A stretch of 49,574 nt of DNA from Candidatus Aminicenantota bacterium. GTDB lineage: Bacteria > Acidobacteriota > Aminicenantia > UBA2199. The position numbers and the translations under genes were made by a program. Every line of letters starts with the position of its first letter. The first letter of the stretch is position 1. The stretch is taken from NCBI GenBank assembly GCA_030610885.1, contig JAUWQW010000005.1, positions 1 through 49,574 on the forward strand, given 5' to 3'. This document shows, in pieces, positions 1-8,939 of the stretch. Under the pieces are notes generated by a model, which was given only the letters and a program-made list of their open reading frames with translations, made no database searches and was not told the origin of the DNA.

Positions 1-206
1 ATTTGTGAGGGAAAAGAGGGTATACTATGGATTGGAACTGATGCAGGGTTGAATAAATTTGATACGGGAAAGGAGATATTTACTCATTACAAAAATAATC
101 CTGCTAATCCTAATAGCTTGAGTAGTAGTCGTATAAATTCAATTTGTGAGGGAAAAGAGGGTATACTATGGATTGGAACTGATGCAGGGTTGAATAAATT
201 TGATAC
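1..206 (+). repeat. 141-bp tandem repeat within the propeller coding sequence
   Basis: Bases 1-65 and 142-206 are identical, giving a period of 141 bp (47 codons). Later propeller units keep the same period at protein level but have drifted in DNA. The first units are therefore a recent duplication, or are kept alike by gene conversion. Confidence 0.85.
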
Positions 207-2364
207 AGAAAAGGAGATATTTACCCATTACAAACATAATCCTGCTGATCCGAATAGCTTGGGTAATAATAATGTTATCTCAGTTTATGTTGATAAAATT
301 AAAATACTCTGGGTTGGTGTGCATAGTGTAGGAATCAACAAATATAATAACAGAAAAGAAAAGTTTACATTGTTTAAGCATGACCCAACAAATTTAAATA
401 GTTTATGTGGCAACAGTATCAGGTCAATCTGTGAGGATAACACAGGTAATTACTGGATTGGAACTCAATATGAAGGGTTTAATAAATTTAATAGAAAAAA
501 AGGAAAGTTTACACATTATAAACATGATGAAAATGACCCAAATAGCCTAATTGATAATTTTATATTTTATATTTATGAAGATAGCGAAGGCTTACTCTGG
601 ATTGGAACACAAACAGGATTGGATAAGTTTGATAAACAAAAGGAGAAATTTACTCATTACAAAAATGATCCAGGCAACCCAAACAGTTTAAGTAATGGTG
701 TTGTCCGCATTATATATGAAGATAAATCAGGAACACTCTGGGTAGGAGTTGATGGTGGTGGATTTAGCAAGTTTGATAAAGAAAAAGAGATATTTACACA
801 TTATAAGCATAACCCAAACAATCCTGAGAGCATAAGTAGCAATAGGGTTTCTACACTCTATGTGGATAGAACAGGTACATTCTGGATTGGAACTTTTGGT
901 GGAGGGCTTAACAGGTTTGATAAAGAAAAAGGGATATTCAATCACTATAAAAGTCATCCTTCTGATCCAAACAGCTTAAGTAACAATAGAATCTTATCAA
1001 TCAATGAAGATTTGTCTGAAATGCTATGGATTGGTACTTATGGTGGTGGTTTTAATAAATTTGATAAAAAAAGGGGGATATTTAAACATTATACAAAGAA
1101 GGATGGTCTTCCAAACGATACGGTTTATGGTCTACTTTTTGATAATAATGGAAATCTATGGTTAAGCACAAATAAAGGTATATCAAGATTCAATCCTGAA
1201 ACTGAAACCTTTAGAAATTACGATGCAGAAGATGGGCTTCAGGGTAATGAATTTAATTCAGCATCATACTATAAAAATAGAAAAGGGGAGATCTTTTTTG
1301 GAGGTGTGAATGGTTTAAATGTTTTCTATCCTGAAGATATAAAAGATAATACTCACATTCCTCCAATTGTTGTAAATACTTTTAGAATGTTTGATAAGAT
1401 TACAACATTTGATAAAGAGAATTCTAAAACTAAAAAGGTTGAATTATCATACGAAAATAACTTTATATCCTTTGAATTTGCAGCACTTGATTATATTAAT
1501 CCTAAAAAGAATCAGTATGCTTATAAGCTTGAAGGAATTGATGAAAACTGGGTTTATTGTGGAACAAGACGCTATGCAAATTACACAGACCTTAATCCAG
1601 GCAAATATATATTCAGGGTTAAAGGGTCAAATAATGATAATGTCTGGAATGAAGAGGGAATATCATTAAGAATAGTTGTGATTCCTGCATTCTGGCAAAC
1701 ATGGTGGTTTAAATTTCTAATTGTTATATCTGGATTGGGAATTGCTTTTATTTTCTACAAAGTAAGTATAATAAAAAGACAGAAGGAGAAGCTTGAAATT
1801 CAAGTTGCAGAACGTACCAGTCAACTTGATAAAGCCAATCAAAAGCTGGAACAACTTGCCACTCATGATGATCTGACAGGTATTGCAAATAATCGCAAAT
1901 TCAATGAGTTTTTTAATTTTGAATGGAGAAGATGTATTCGTTATTCAAAACCAATCTCAATTGTTATGATTGATGTGGATGATTTCAAGGCGTATAATGA
2001 CACTTATGGTCACCAGGCAGGAGATAAATGCCTTAAAAATATTGCGCAAACACTAAAAAAAATAATAAACCGTCCAGGAGACCTGGTTGCTCGTTATGGT
2101 GGTGAAGAGTTTGTGATCATACTTTCTGAAACAAAGTCAAATGGAGCTGCATATGTAGCTGAAAAGTTACGTGCTGAAGTGGATTTTCTTGGCTTGGTTC
2201 ATGAGAAATCCAGAGCTGCAGATCATGTGACTATCAGTCTCGGATGTGTAACTATAATACCAACAAAAGAAAATGATTCATCAATGCTAATTAAAGCAGC
2301 AGATGAAGCTCTTTATCAATCAAAAGAGAATGGACGAAATCGTGTTACTATTGCAAATAAATAA
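1..2364 (+). CDS. Propeller-repeat sensor with GGDEF output domain (5' end outside window)
   Basis: The frame is open from base 1, so the gene starts upstream; the TTG at 49 is not a real start. The N-terminal part is a row of about nine 47-residue repeats of the two-component-regulator propeller type (LWIGT...FDKEK..FTHYKH.P..PNSLS pattern). A Y_Y_Y beta-sandwich follows (PIVVNTFRMFDK onward, about 1330-1690). One membrane helix comes next (WWFKFLIVISGLGIAFIFYK), then a short coiled coil and a GGDEF domain with the active-site motif RYGGEEF at 2092-2112. Proteins of this build sense a periplasmic ligand and make cyclic di-GMP inside the cell. The GG(E/D)EF motif looks intact, so the cyclase is probably active. 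No receiver or histidine kinase domain is present. The ligand is unknown. Confidence 0.9.
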   Translation: MCEGKEGILWIGTDAGLNKFDTGKEIFTHYKNNPANPNSLSSSRINSICEGKEGILWIGTDAGLNKFDTEKEIFTHYKHNPADPNSLGNNNVISVYVDKIKILWVGVHSVGINKYNNRKEKFTLFKHDPTNLNSLCGNSIRSICEDNTGNYWIGTQYEGFNKFNRKKGKFTHYKHDENDPNSLIDNFIFYIYEDSEGLLWIGTQTGLDKFDKQKEKFTHYKNDPGNPNSLSNGVVRIIYEDKSGTLWVGVDGGGFSKFDKEKEIFTHYKHNPNNPESISSNRVSTLYVDRTGTFWIGTFGGGLNRFDKEKGIFNHYKSHPSDPNSLSNNRILSINEDLSEMLWIGTYGGGFNKFDKKRGIFKHYTKKDGLPNDTVYGLLFDNNGNLWLSTNKGISRFNPETETFRNYDAEDGLQGNEFNSASYYKNRKGEIFFGGVNGLNVFYPEDIKDNTHIPPIVVNTFRMFDKITTFDKENSKTKKVELSYENNFISFEFAALDYINPKKNQYAYKLEGIDENWVYCGTRRYANYTDLNPGKYIFRVKGSNNDNVWNEEGISLRIVVIPAFWQTWWFKFLIVISGLGIAFIFYKVSIIKRQKEKLEIQVAERTSQLDKANQKLEQLATHDDLTGIANNRKFNEFFNFEWRRCIRYSKPISIVMIDVDDFKAYNDTYGHQAGDKCLKNIAQTLKKIINRPGDLVARYGGEEFVIILSETKSNGAAYVAEKLRAEVDFLGLVHEKSRAADHVTISLGCVTIIPTKENDSSMLIKAADEALYQSKENGRNRVTIANK

Positions 2365-2443
2365 TAAGCAATAAGGGGATCAGGCTACTTGAATTTAAAA
2401 TACATAAATGTTAAACTATAGACCATTAAAACACATATAAGAG

Positions 2444-2926
2444 ATGAGTATAAAAAAGTTTATCATTCAATGCTTTATAATCTTTTCTTTAAGTTTATCA
2501 ATAGGAGTTATATATAATCAAATATTTAAAAGTCCCCTACCAATTTTTAAAGGATATAAAAAAGAGAATAATAATATCTATTTTCATATAATAGATGCAG
2601 ATGTTTTGAAAAATCTATTAAAAAATGATATGATTGTTTTGCTGGATGCAAGAACACAGCAAGAATTCAACAAAGAACATATACCCAGAGCTATTAATTT
2701 GCCAATTTCTCGATTTGAACAAGAATATAAAAAAAAGACTCATTTATTCAAACAAGATGTAATGATAATAACTTATTGTGTTGATATAAATTGTAATGAT
2801 TCTTTTATACTTGCAAAGAAATTATATGAAAAAGATCAAAGGGAAATCTTTGTATATAAAGGAGGCATTGAAGAGTGGGTATCTCTTGGCAATAAAGTTG
2901 AAACTTCAAACACTTTAGAAAATTAA
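2444..2926 (+). CDS. Membrane-anchored rhodanese-like protein
   Basis: 160 aa. An N-terminal hydrophobic helix (about residues 6-24) anchors a single rhodanese domain in the periplasm. The family signatures LLDARTQQEF and HIPRAINLP are visible, and the active-site loop reads YCVDINCNDS, with Cys112 at the catalytic position and a second cysteine, Cys117. Rhodaneses move sulfane sulfur through a cysteine persulfide; the physiological substrate here is unknown. It is the first gene of a packed run ending at 6749, with 1 nt before the next start. A periplasmic rhodanese beside a MauE-like protein suggests thiol or sulfur handling at the membrane; this is inference from context. Confidence 0.85.
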   Translation: MSIKKFIIQCFIIFSLSLSIGVIYNQIFKSPLPIFKGYKKENNNIYFHIIDADVLKNLLKNDMIVLLDARTQQEFNKEHIPRAINLPISRFEQEYKKKTHLFKQDVMIITYCVDINCNDSFILAKKLYEKDQREIFVYKGGIEEWVSLGNKVETSNTLEN

Positions 2927-2927
2927 T

Positions 2928-3395
2928 ATGGGAAAAAAAATATCAAGATTTTTAAGCACACAAATTGTTCAAACATTATGTCGTTTTATTCTGGGAGGAA
3001 TATTTATATATGCAAGTATTGACAAGATAAGAAATCCCTATGATTTTGCACAAATTATTTATGATTATCAACTTTTACCAGATATTTTTGTATATTTCGT
3101 TGCTGTAACTTTACCATGGATAGAAATGGTTACAGGCCTATTTTTGATTTCAGGAGTATTTACAAGAACATCTTCAATTATATTATCATCACTTCTTCTT
3201 GCTTTTATTGTTGCTTTTATTATTAATGAAATTAGAGGTTTTAATCTTAGTTGTGGATGTTTTTCAACTGAAGAGAAAGGTTTAAGTGATAGTCTGATAA
3301 TTTTGATTTTAAGGGATATGATTATGCTAATACCTGGATTGGTTATAATCTTCTTTTATAAGTCAAAAAAGCAATTACATAATAAAAAGATATGA
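2928..3395 (+). CDS. MauE/DoxX-like four-helix membrane protein
   Basis: 155 aa with about four transmembrane helices. The pattern CRFILGGIFIYASIDKI near the N terminus and the SCGCF motif between helices are typical of the DoxX/MauE superfamily. MauE-type proteins often accompany periplasmic thiol-redox or rhodanese proteins and are thought to support disulfide or quinone-linked redox chemistry. The two close cysteines (SCGCF) could be redox active. The stop overlaps the next start by 4 nt (ATGA), which indicates translational coupling to the Mla genes. The exact role is unproven. Confidence 0.75.
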   Translation: MGKKISRFLSTQIVQTLCRFILGGIFIYASIDKIRNPYDFAQIIYDYQLLPDIFVYFVAVTLPWIEMVTGLFLISGVFTRTSSIILSSLLLAFIVAFIINEIRGFNLSCGCFSTEEKGLSDSLIILILRDMIMLIPGLVIIFFYKSKKQLHNKKI

Positions 3396-4456
3396 ATATG
3401 GGGAAAAAAGAGTTACTTTTACCAGAAAAATTTACTATAGAAAATATCCCTTCTTTATTTAATGAATTAAAAGAAGTAAAAGAAGATGTAAATATAGAAA
3501 TTGACTTTAAAAATGTAGAACAATTTGACTCTTCAGCAATTGCTTTTTTAAATCATTTAAAGGGCAATAATAAAAATGTTTCATTTAAGAATGTGACCTC
3601 TGAATTTAATGGAATTTTTAAAATATTTTCTCCATCTGAAAATATCGAACAAGGGTTACAGATAATTACTACAAAAAAAAGATTTGAACATATAGCAAAT
3701 AAATTTTTAAAGCTTAGAAGTAATTTTAAAAAATATATATTGCTCCTTTCAGATGAAATTTATTACACTATTCAATATATATTTGATAGAAAGGGAGTAT
3801 ATCCGGGTGAAATTTTTAATCAGATTTATCATATTGGATGTAGTTCAACCTCAATTCTATGCTTGATCTCCTTTTTAGTGGGTATTACAATCTCTATTAC
3901 AACTCTTGACCAGTTAAATAATTTTGGTGCTGATATTTATATTGCAGATATTGTTGGTTTTGGAATGGTTAGAGAGTTGATTCCTATTATGACTGGAATT
4001 ATATTAGCCGGGAAGATTGGTGCATCAATAACTGCTGAGATCTCTTCAATGAAAGTTTTAGAAGAGATAGATGCCCTAAAGACCATGGGTTTGGTGCCAG
4101 AAAAGTTTTTAATGGTTCCCAGGTTGATAGCAATTACTGTTGCTGTACCTTTACTTGTAGCTATTGCTGATGTTGTTGGAATTTTTGGTGGTGTGATTGT
4201 TGCCAAATTATTTTCAGGAATCCAGGCAAGTGCTTTTTTAAAAGAGATGTTTATTACAGTTGACTTAAAGGATTTCTTTATTGGCATGGGGAAAACAATG
4301 ATCTTCGGATGGGTTGTGGTTATCACTGCAGGATATAAGGGTTTTTCAGTGGAGAAAGGAGCAGTAGAAGTGGGTATTGCAACAACAAAATCTGTTGTAC
4401 TTTCAATTTCATTAATTATTGTGCTTGATTGTTTATTTGCCTTACTATTATATTAA
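3392..4456 (+). CDS. mlaE: MlaE-type lipid ABC transporter permease with N-terminal STAS (MlaB-like) domain
   Basis: 354 aa. Residues 1 to about 95 form a STAS-like domain (DFKNVEQFDSSAIAFLNHL), the role MlaB plays as a separate protein in E. coli. The rest, about 250 residues, is the MlaE permease with several membrane helices and conserved stretches such as GFGMVRELIPIMTGIILAG and GASITAEISSMKVLEEIDAL. Together with the ATPase and MCE protein that follow, it should move phospholipid or another lipid between inner and outer membrane. STAS-permease fusions are known in this family. An in-frame ATG two codons downstream (3398) is an alternative start. Confidence 0.92.
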   Translation: MNMGKKELLLPEKFTIENIPSLFNELKEVKEDVNIEIDFKNVEQFDSSAIAFLNHLKGNNKNVSFKNVTSEFNGIFKIFSPSENIEQGLQIITTKKRFEHIANKFLKLRSNFKKYILLLSDEIYYTIQYIFDRKGVYPGEIFNQIYHIGCSSTSILCLISFLVGITISITTLDQLNNFGADIYIADIVGFGMVRELIPIMTGIILAGKIGASITAEISSMKVLEEIDALKTMGLVPEKFLMVPRLIAITVAVPLLVAIADVVGIFGGVIVAKLFSGIQASAFLKEMFITVDLKDFFIGMGKTMIFGWVVVITAGYKGFSVEKGAVEVGIATTKSVVLSISLIIVLDCLFALLLY

Positions 4457-4457
4457 A

Positions 4458-5192
4458 ATGAAAGAAATTATAAGAACTGAAAAACTTTTCGTAGGATATG
4501 GAGAAAATATTGTTCTTAGAGAATTGGATTTTATAGTGAACAAAGGAGAAATCACTGTTATATTAGGTAAAAGTGGGTGTGGAAAATCTACGATCCTTAA
4601 AACAATAATCGGGTTAATTCCTCCAATTTCAGGGGAGATTTATTTTTATGAAAAAAGGATGGATTATTTATCTGAAAACTCAGTTAATGATCTTTATAAA
4701 AGAATAGGTGTTTTATTTCAAAATAATGCTTTATTAAATTCTTTAAATCTTTATGATAATGTTTCTATTCCTATAAAAATGCATTATCCAGAATTACCAA
4801 AAGAGGTAGAAAAGGAGATGGTCTTTTCCATGCTTTCTCAGGTTGGTCTTTTACAAAGCTTTAATAAATTCCCATCTCAGCTTTCTGGTGGAATGAGAAA
4901 AAGAGCTGCACTTGCAAGATCTATGATTTTAGATCCTGATATCATCTTTTGTGATGAACCAACAACAGGACTTGATCCTATAACTGCAGATGGGTTGGAT
5001 GAATTAATGTTGAATTTGAAAAATGTTTTTGGTATTACTCTTATTGTTGTTACACATGAATTACGCTCTATAGAAAAAATTTCTGATAAAGTGATTGTTC
5101 TAAAAAATGAAACTGTGCATTTTTCAGGTAAATATGATAAACTTTTTACATTTAATGATTCTTTTATAAATAAATTTTTTTTAAAGGAATAA
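4458..5192 (+). CDS. mlaF: MlaF-type ABC transporter ATPase
   Basis: Start placed at ATG 4458, one base after the mlaE stop, giving 244 aa beginning MKEIIRTEKLF; an upstream TTG at 4419 would overlap mlaE and adds non-family residues. Walker A is GKSGCGKST, the signature motif is LSGGMRKRAALARS and Walker B is IIFCDEP. The switch histidine lies in VVTHEL. The SGGMRKR form is characteristic of the Mla/MCE-associated ATPases. It powers the MlaE permease from the cytoplasmic face. Same operon, with 4 nt before the MCE gene. Confidence 0.93.
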   Translation: MKEIIRTEKLFVGYGENIVLRELDFIVNKGEITVILGKSGCGKSTILKTIIGLIPPISGEIYFYEKRMDYLSENSVNDLYKRIGVLFQNNALLNSLNLYDNVSIPIKMHYPELPKEVEKEMVFSMLSQVGLLQSFNKFPSQLSGGMRKRAALARSMILDPDIIFCDEPTTGLDPITADGLDELMLNLKNVFGITLIVVTHELRSIEKISDKVIVLKNETVHFSGKYDKLFTFNDSFINKFFLKE

Positions 5193-5196
5193 AATA

Positions 5197-6144
5197 ATGG
5201 TTACAAAAGAACAAAAAATAAGATTGGGTATTTTCTTACTTCTATCATCAGCATTATTGATTATTATTCTGATTATATTTCTTTTACCGAAGTTGCAGGA
5301 AGAGGGTGATAAATACTTTATAAATTTTAAAAACATATCTGTAAACGGTTTGGATAAAGGATCTGATGTTAAGTATCAGGGAGTTAAAATTGGTAGGGTT
5401 TATGTTATTAATATCAATCCTGAAGATTTGAACTCAATTCAGGTTGGAGTAAAAATAAAAAGAGGATTCCCTGTAAAAAAAGATATGAAAGCTAAATTAT
5501 CTTTTACAGGTATTATAGGTTTAAAATACATAGAGTTATATGGAGGAAAAAATGAGTCTGAAAACCTGGAGCATAAGGGTGTAATATTAACGGGCAAAGG
5601 TCTTGGCATGCAAGCAGAAGAAATAGTGTCTAATATAAATTCAGCTGTTAAAGGCATTAATGAGCTTATAAGTGTTGAGAATCAGGATAAGATATCTTCT
5701 ATTCTTACTAATATAGAAAAATCATCGAAATTCATTTCAGAAAATATCGAAGAAAAAGAAAAAAGCATGAGAAAAACTATAAGAAACATAGAAAAGGTAT
5801 CAGAAAATCTAAATAAGACCTCGAAATATTTACATGATACAGTTTCAGAGATTCAATTGAATAAAATAGCTCAAAATATAGAAAAAGCCACAAATGATAT
5901 TTCAAAAAGATTCTCAGATAAAGAATTAGGAAAAGTTTTAAAAAAGATTGATTCATTTATGGATACTGCAACATCAAGTATTAGGAAAGTCGAAATTTCA
6001 TTTGGAAATCTTGAGATAGAACTAAACAAAACCCTTATAAATTTAAGAGAATTTATGGAAAATTTATCAAAATTCTCAAGAGATTTAAGAGAGGATCCGA
6101 CAATTATTCTAAAAAGAAAAAAAGAATTCAGGAGAAGCAAATGA
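5197..6144 (+). CDS. mlaD: MlaD/MCE-domain lipid-binding protein
   Basis: 315 aa. One N-terminal membrane helix (about 10-31) is followed by an MCE domain (about 38-125) with the family pattern FKNISVNGLDKGSDVKYQGVKIGRV and a G(I/L)KYIELY strand. The rest is a long helical, coiled-coil-prone tail (residues about 150-300) of the kind that forms the stalk or channel of MCE hexamers. It is expected to sit in the periplasm and carry lipid between MlaE and the outer membrane. The tail is much longer than in E. coli MlaD, so it may reach further across the periplasm. The stop overlaps the lipoprotein start (ATGA). Confidence 0.9.
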   Translation: MVTKEQKIRLGIFLLLSSALLIIILIIFLLPKLQEEGDKYFINFKNISVNGLDKGSDVKYQGVKIGRVYVININPEDLNSIQVGVKIKRGFPVKKDMKAKLSFTGIIGLKYIELYGGKNESENLEHKGVILTGKGLGMQAEEIVSNINSAVKGINELISVENQDKISSILTNIEKSSKFISENIEEKEKSMRKTIRNIEKVSENLNKTSKYLHDTVSEIQLNKIAQNIEKATNDISKRFSDKELGKVLKKIDSFMDTATSSIRKVEISFGNLEIELNKTLINLREFMENLSKFSRDLREDPTIILKRKKEFRRSK

Positions 6145-6749
6145 AAAAGTTTTATAAATTTACGATGTTTTCTGTAATTTTAGTATTCTTTATGGGATGT
6201 ATGTCTTCTCCAATGAAGAAATATTATCAAATTCATTTAGAGAATGTAAATGTGGGAAAAAGTCAAAACATTGATATCAAAGTTATAGACAAAATTTTAT
6301 TGGTTGAAAAAATTGACATTGAAGAGATATACAATGATTATAGGTTAGTCTATAGAAAATCACCCTTTCAATTAAATTACTACTCTTACAAATTTTGGAT
6401 AAAAAAACCTGATAGGGTAATAAGAGATGCTATTGTTCAGTATTTATCAAACAAAAAGGTTTTCAATAAAGTTATTATGGAATTCTTAGAATGGGAACCT
6501 GATTTAATTATGAAAGTTAGAACTAATATTATTGAAGAGTATGATATCGGGGAAAACTGGTTCGCTCATCTTTCAATGAAATTTAAAATTATTGATTTTG
6601 AATCAGGAGAGGTTATTTTAACCCATAAATTTGACAGGAAAAAAAGATTAATTATAAAAAAGGTTGATAATATCCCTGTTTGTTTATCTAAAATTTTACA
6701 GGAAGAATTAGATAAGGTGATAAACAATCTCTCAAAAAAACTGAAATAA
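6141..6749 (+). CDS. ABC-transport auxiliary lipoprotein (PqiC/DUF330-like)
   Basis: 202 aa. A lipoprotein signal ends in FFMGC, so the mature protein should start with a lipidated cysteine near residue 20. The body resembles the DUF330/PqiC ABC-type transport auxiliary lipoproteins: KYYQIHLE near the start, a central Y..Y.FW motif, then DRVIRDAIVQYL. PqiC-type proteins hold the outer-membrane end of MCE transporters. Its place at the end of the mla operon supports this role. It overlaps mlaD by 4 nt. Sequence similarity is weak, so the assignment rests partly on context. Confidence 0.75.
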   Translation: MKKFYKFTMFSVILVFFMGCMSSPMKKYYQIHLENVNVGKSQNIDIKVIDKILLVEKIDIEEIYNDYRLVYRKSPFQLNYYSYKFWIKKPDRVIRDAIVQYLSNKKVFNKVIMEFLEWEPDLIMKVRTNIIEEYDIGENWFAHLSMKFKIIDFESGEVILTHKFDRKKRLIIKKVDNIPVCLSKILQEELDKVINNLSKKLK

Positions 6750-6794
6750 TTTTTTATTTGTAGAGTCAAATATATAGCTCTAAATAGAATGATG

Positions 6795-6803
6795 TGATAT
6801 AAT
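6795..6803 (+). promoter_or_regulatory. Extended -10 promoter for the EF-G gene
   Basis: TGATATAAT (TG-n-TATAAT) lies 32 bp before the EF-G start and is followed by GGAG at 6824-6827, 7 nt from the ATG. There is no good -35 box at the usual distance, which is common for extended -10 promoters. Confidence 0.5.
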
Positions 6804-6834
6804 CTGGCACTTAAAATAGATTTGGAGATTCTAA

Positions 6835-8910
6835 ATGGAACAAAATACTATTAAAAAAATCAGAAACATTGGGATTGTTGCTCATATTGATGCTGGCAAA
6901 ACCACAACAACAGAGAGAATTCTCTTTTTTTCTGGAATAACTCATAAAATGGGAGAAGTTCATAATGGAGAGGCTGTAATGGATTTTATGAAGCAGGAAC
7001 AGGAAAGGGGAATTACAATTTCTTCAGCTGCAGTCACTGCAGATTGGAAGGATCATAAAATAAACATTATAGATACTCCGGGTCATATTGATTTTACCTT
7101 AGAGGTGGAGCGATCTTTGAGGGTTTTGGATGGAATGATTATGCTTTTAAGCGCTGCAGATGGAGTTCAGCCTCAGAGTGAAACCGTATGGCATCAGGCA
7201 GATCGTTATAAAGTACCCAGAATTGCTTTTGTTAACAAAATGGATATGCAGGGCGCAGATTTCTTTCAAACCATAGAGATGATGGATGATATGCTTGGGG
7301 CAAATTCTGCTGCATTTCAAATCCCTATGGGAAAAGAATCAGATTTTAAAGGTATTATTGACCTTGTTAATATGAAAGCCTTTACATACAATAATATGGA
7401 AGTTAAAATGATTGATATTCCTGAAGATTATCTTGAAATATCTAAAAAAAAGCGGGATCTCTTAATTGAAAAACTTTCAGGTTTTGATGATAATCTTCTT
7501 GAAAAATATCTTAATGAAAAAGAAATAAGAGTAGAAGATATTAAGATAGCTGCTAGATATGCCATTTTACACCTTTTAATTACTCCTGTATTCTGTGGTA
7601 GTGCATTTAAAAACAAGGGAGTTCGATTACTTCTCGATGCTGTTGTTGATTATCTACCATCCCCTTTAGAAAGAGGAGTTGTACTTGGTTATGATATAGA
7701 TGATGCTACACTGACAATTTCAAGAAAGCCCTCTTATAAAAGACCCTTTTCTGCTATTGCATTCAAAATCATAAATGATCCATATGTTGGACAGCAAACC
7801 TTTATTCGTTCTTATTCTGGAGAGCTAAACTCAGGTAGTTATATTTATAACTCAACCAAGCAAAAAAGAGAAAGGGTAGGGCGTATATTAAGAATCCGTG
7901 CCAAAGAAAGAGAAGATATGTTATCTTTAAAAGCGGGAGATATCGGAGCTTTAATCGGGATGAAATTTACCACAACTGGTGATACCCTTTGCGATGAGCA
8001 AAATCAGATTCTTTTAGAGAATATCCATTATCCTGAAACTGTAATTGATATGAAAATTGAACCAGAGAGCATTAAAGAGAGAGATAAATTAGGTATTGCC
8101 TTAAGTAAAATGACTCTGGAGGATCCTTCTTTTAAGGTCCGTTTTGATAATGAAACTGAGGAGACTGTTATTTCTGGAATGGGTGAATTGCATCTTGATG
8201 TTGTTGTAGATCGTTTAAAAACTGAGCATAAACTTAATGTTAAAGTAGGGGAGCCATCTGTTGCATTTCGTGAGACAATTACACGTGAAGTTCGACATGA
8301 ATACAAGTATAAAAAACAAACAGGTGGTCATGGTCAATATGCGCACATAGAGTTTAGAATTGAACCTAATTCTGGAAAGGGGATAGAATTTGTTGATAAT
8401 ATTAAAGGTGGTAATATTCCAAGAGAATATATTCCTGCTATAGAAAAGGGATTCAGACAAACACTTGAGAAAGGACTTCTTGTTGGATTTCCAATGTTGG
8501 ATGTTAAATTTATATTAATTGATGGTGGTTTTCATCCGGTTGACTCCAGTGAAATGGCTTTCCGCTTATGTACTAAATTAGCTTTAAAAGAAGTTATAAA
8601 AAAATCCAATCCCGAACTTCTTGAGCCAATTATGAAAATTGAAATAAATACCCCGGATGAATTCATGGGTGATATAATTGGAGATATTAATCGAAGGCGT
8701 GGAAAAATCAATAATATGAGGCGCTATCGTAAAGGATCGCAAAAACTAAGTGGCTTTGTTCCTTTAATGGAAATGTTTGGTTATGCATCGGTTCTCCGGA
8801 CTCTTAGCAGTGGTCGTTCCAGTTTTTCAATAGAATATTATAAATACTCAGCTCTTCCAAAATCTATCCAAGAAAAACTCGTTGAAAAATTCTCAAAAGA
8901 GAAAAAGTAA
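6835..8910 (+). CDS. fusA: Translation elongation factor G (probably a second, stand-alone copy)
   Basis: 691 aa, full length for EF-G. GTPase motifs are G1 AHIDAGKTTTTERI, G2 region RGITISSAA, G3 DTPGHIDF, G4 NKMD and G5 GSAFKNKG. Domain IV carries the typical GGHGQYAHIEF and GFRQTLEKG patches. EF-G drives translocation of mRNA and tRNA on the ribosome, or splits ribosomes with RRF in specialised paralogs. It stands alone, outside any rpsL-rpsG-tuf cluster, and has its own promoter, so it may be a paralog (EF-G2/spdEFG type). That is inference; a tree against both EF-G classes would settle it. Confidence 0.92.
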   Translation: MEQNTIKKIRNIGIVAHIDAGKTTTTERILFFSGITHKMGEVHNGEAVMDFMKQEQERGITISSAAVTADWKDHKINIIDTPGHIDFTLEVERSLRVLDGMIMLLSAADGVQPQSETVWHQADRYKVPRIAFVNKMDMQGADFFQTIEMMDDMLGANSAAFQIPMGKESDFKGIIDLVNMKAFTYNNMEVKMIDIPEDYLEISKKKRDLLIEKLSGFDDNLLEKYLNEKEIRVEDIKIAARYAILHLLITPVFCGSAFKNKGVRLLLDAVVDYLPSPLERGVVLGYDIDDATLTISRKPSYKRPFSAIAFKIINDPYVGQQTFIRSYSGELNSGSYIYNSTKQKRERVGRILRIRAKEREDMLSLKAGDIGALIGMKFTTTGDTLCDEQNQILLENIHYPETVIDMKIEPESIKERDKLGIALSKMTLEDPSFKVRFDNETEETVISGMGELHLDVVVDRLKTEHKLNVKVGEPSVAFRETITREVRHEYKYKKQTGGHGQYAHIEFRIEPNSGKGIEFVDNIKGGNIPREYIPAIEKGFRQTLEKGLLVGFPMLDVKFILIDGGFHPVDSSEMAFRLCTKLALKEVIKKSNPELLEPIMKIEINTPDEFMGDIIGDINRRRGKINNMRRYRKGSQKLSGFVPLMEMFGYASVLRTLSSGRSSFSIEYYKYSALPKSIQEKLVEKFSKEKK

Positions 8911-8939
8911 ACATTTATACAAAATATTTCAGGAAGTAT

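Noticed and set aside
2373-2392. Third copy of the 26-bp GGGGTCAGG repeat
   Set aside because: Only a partial, diverged match (GGGGATCAGGCT); too weak to list as a copy.
3937-4326. 129-codon minus frame
   Set aside because: Shadow of mlaE, with no independent signal.
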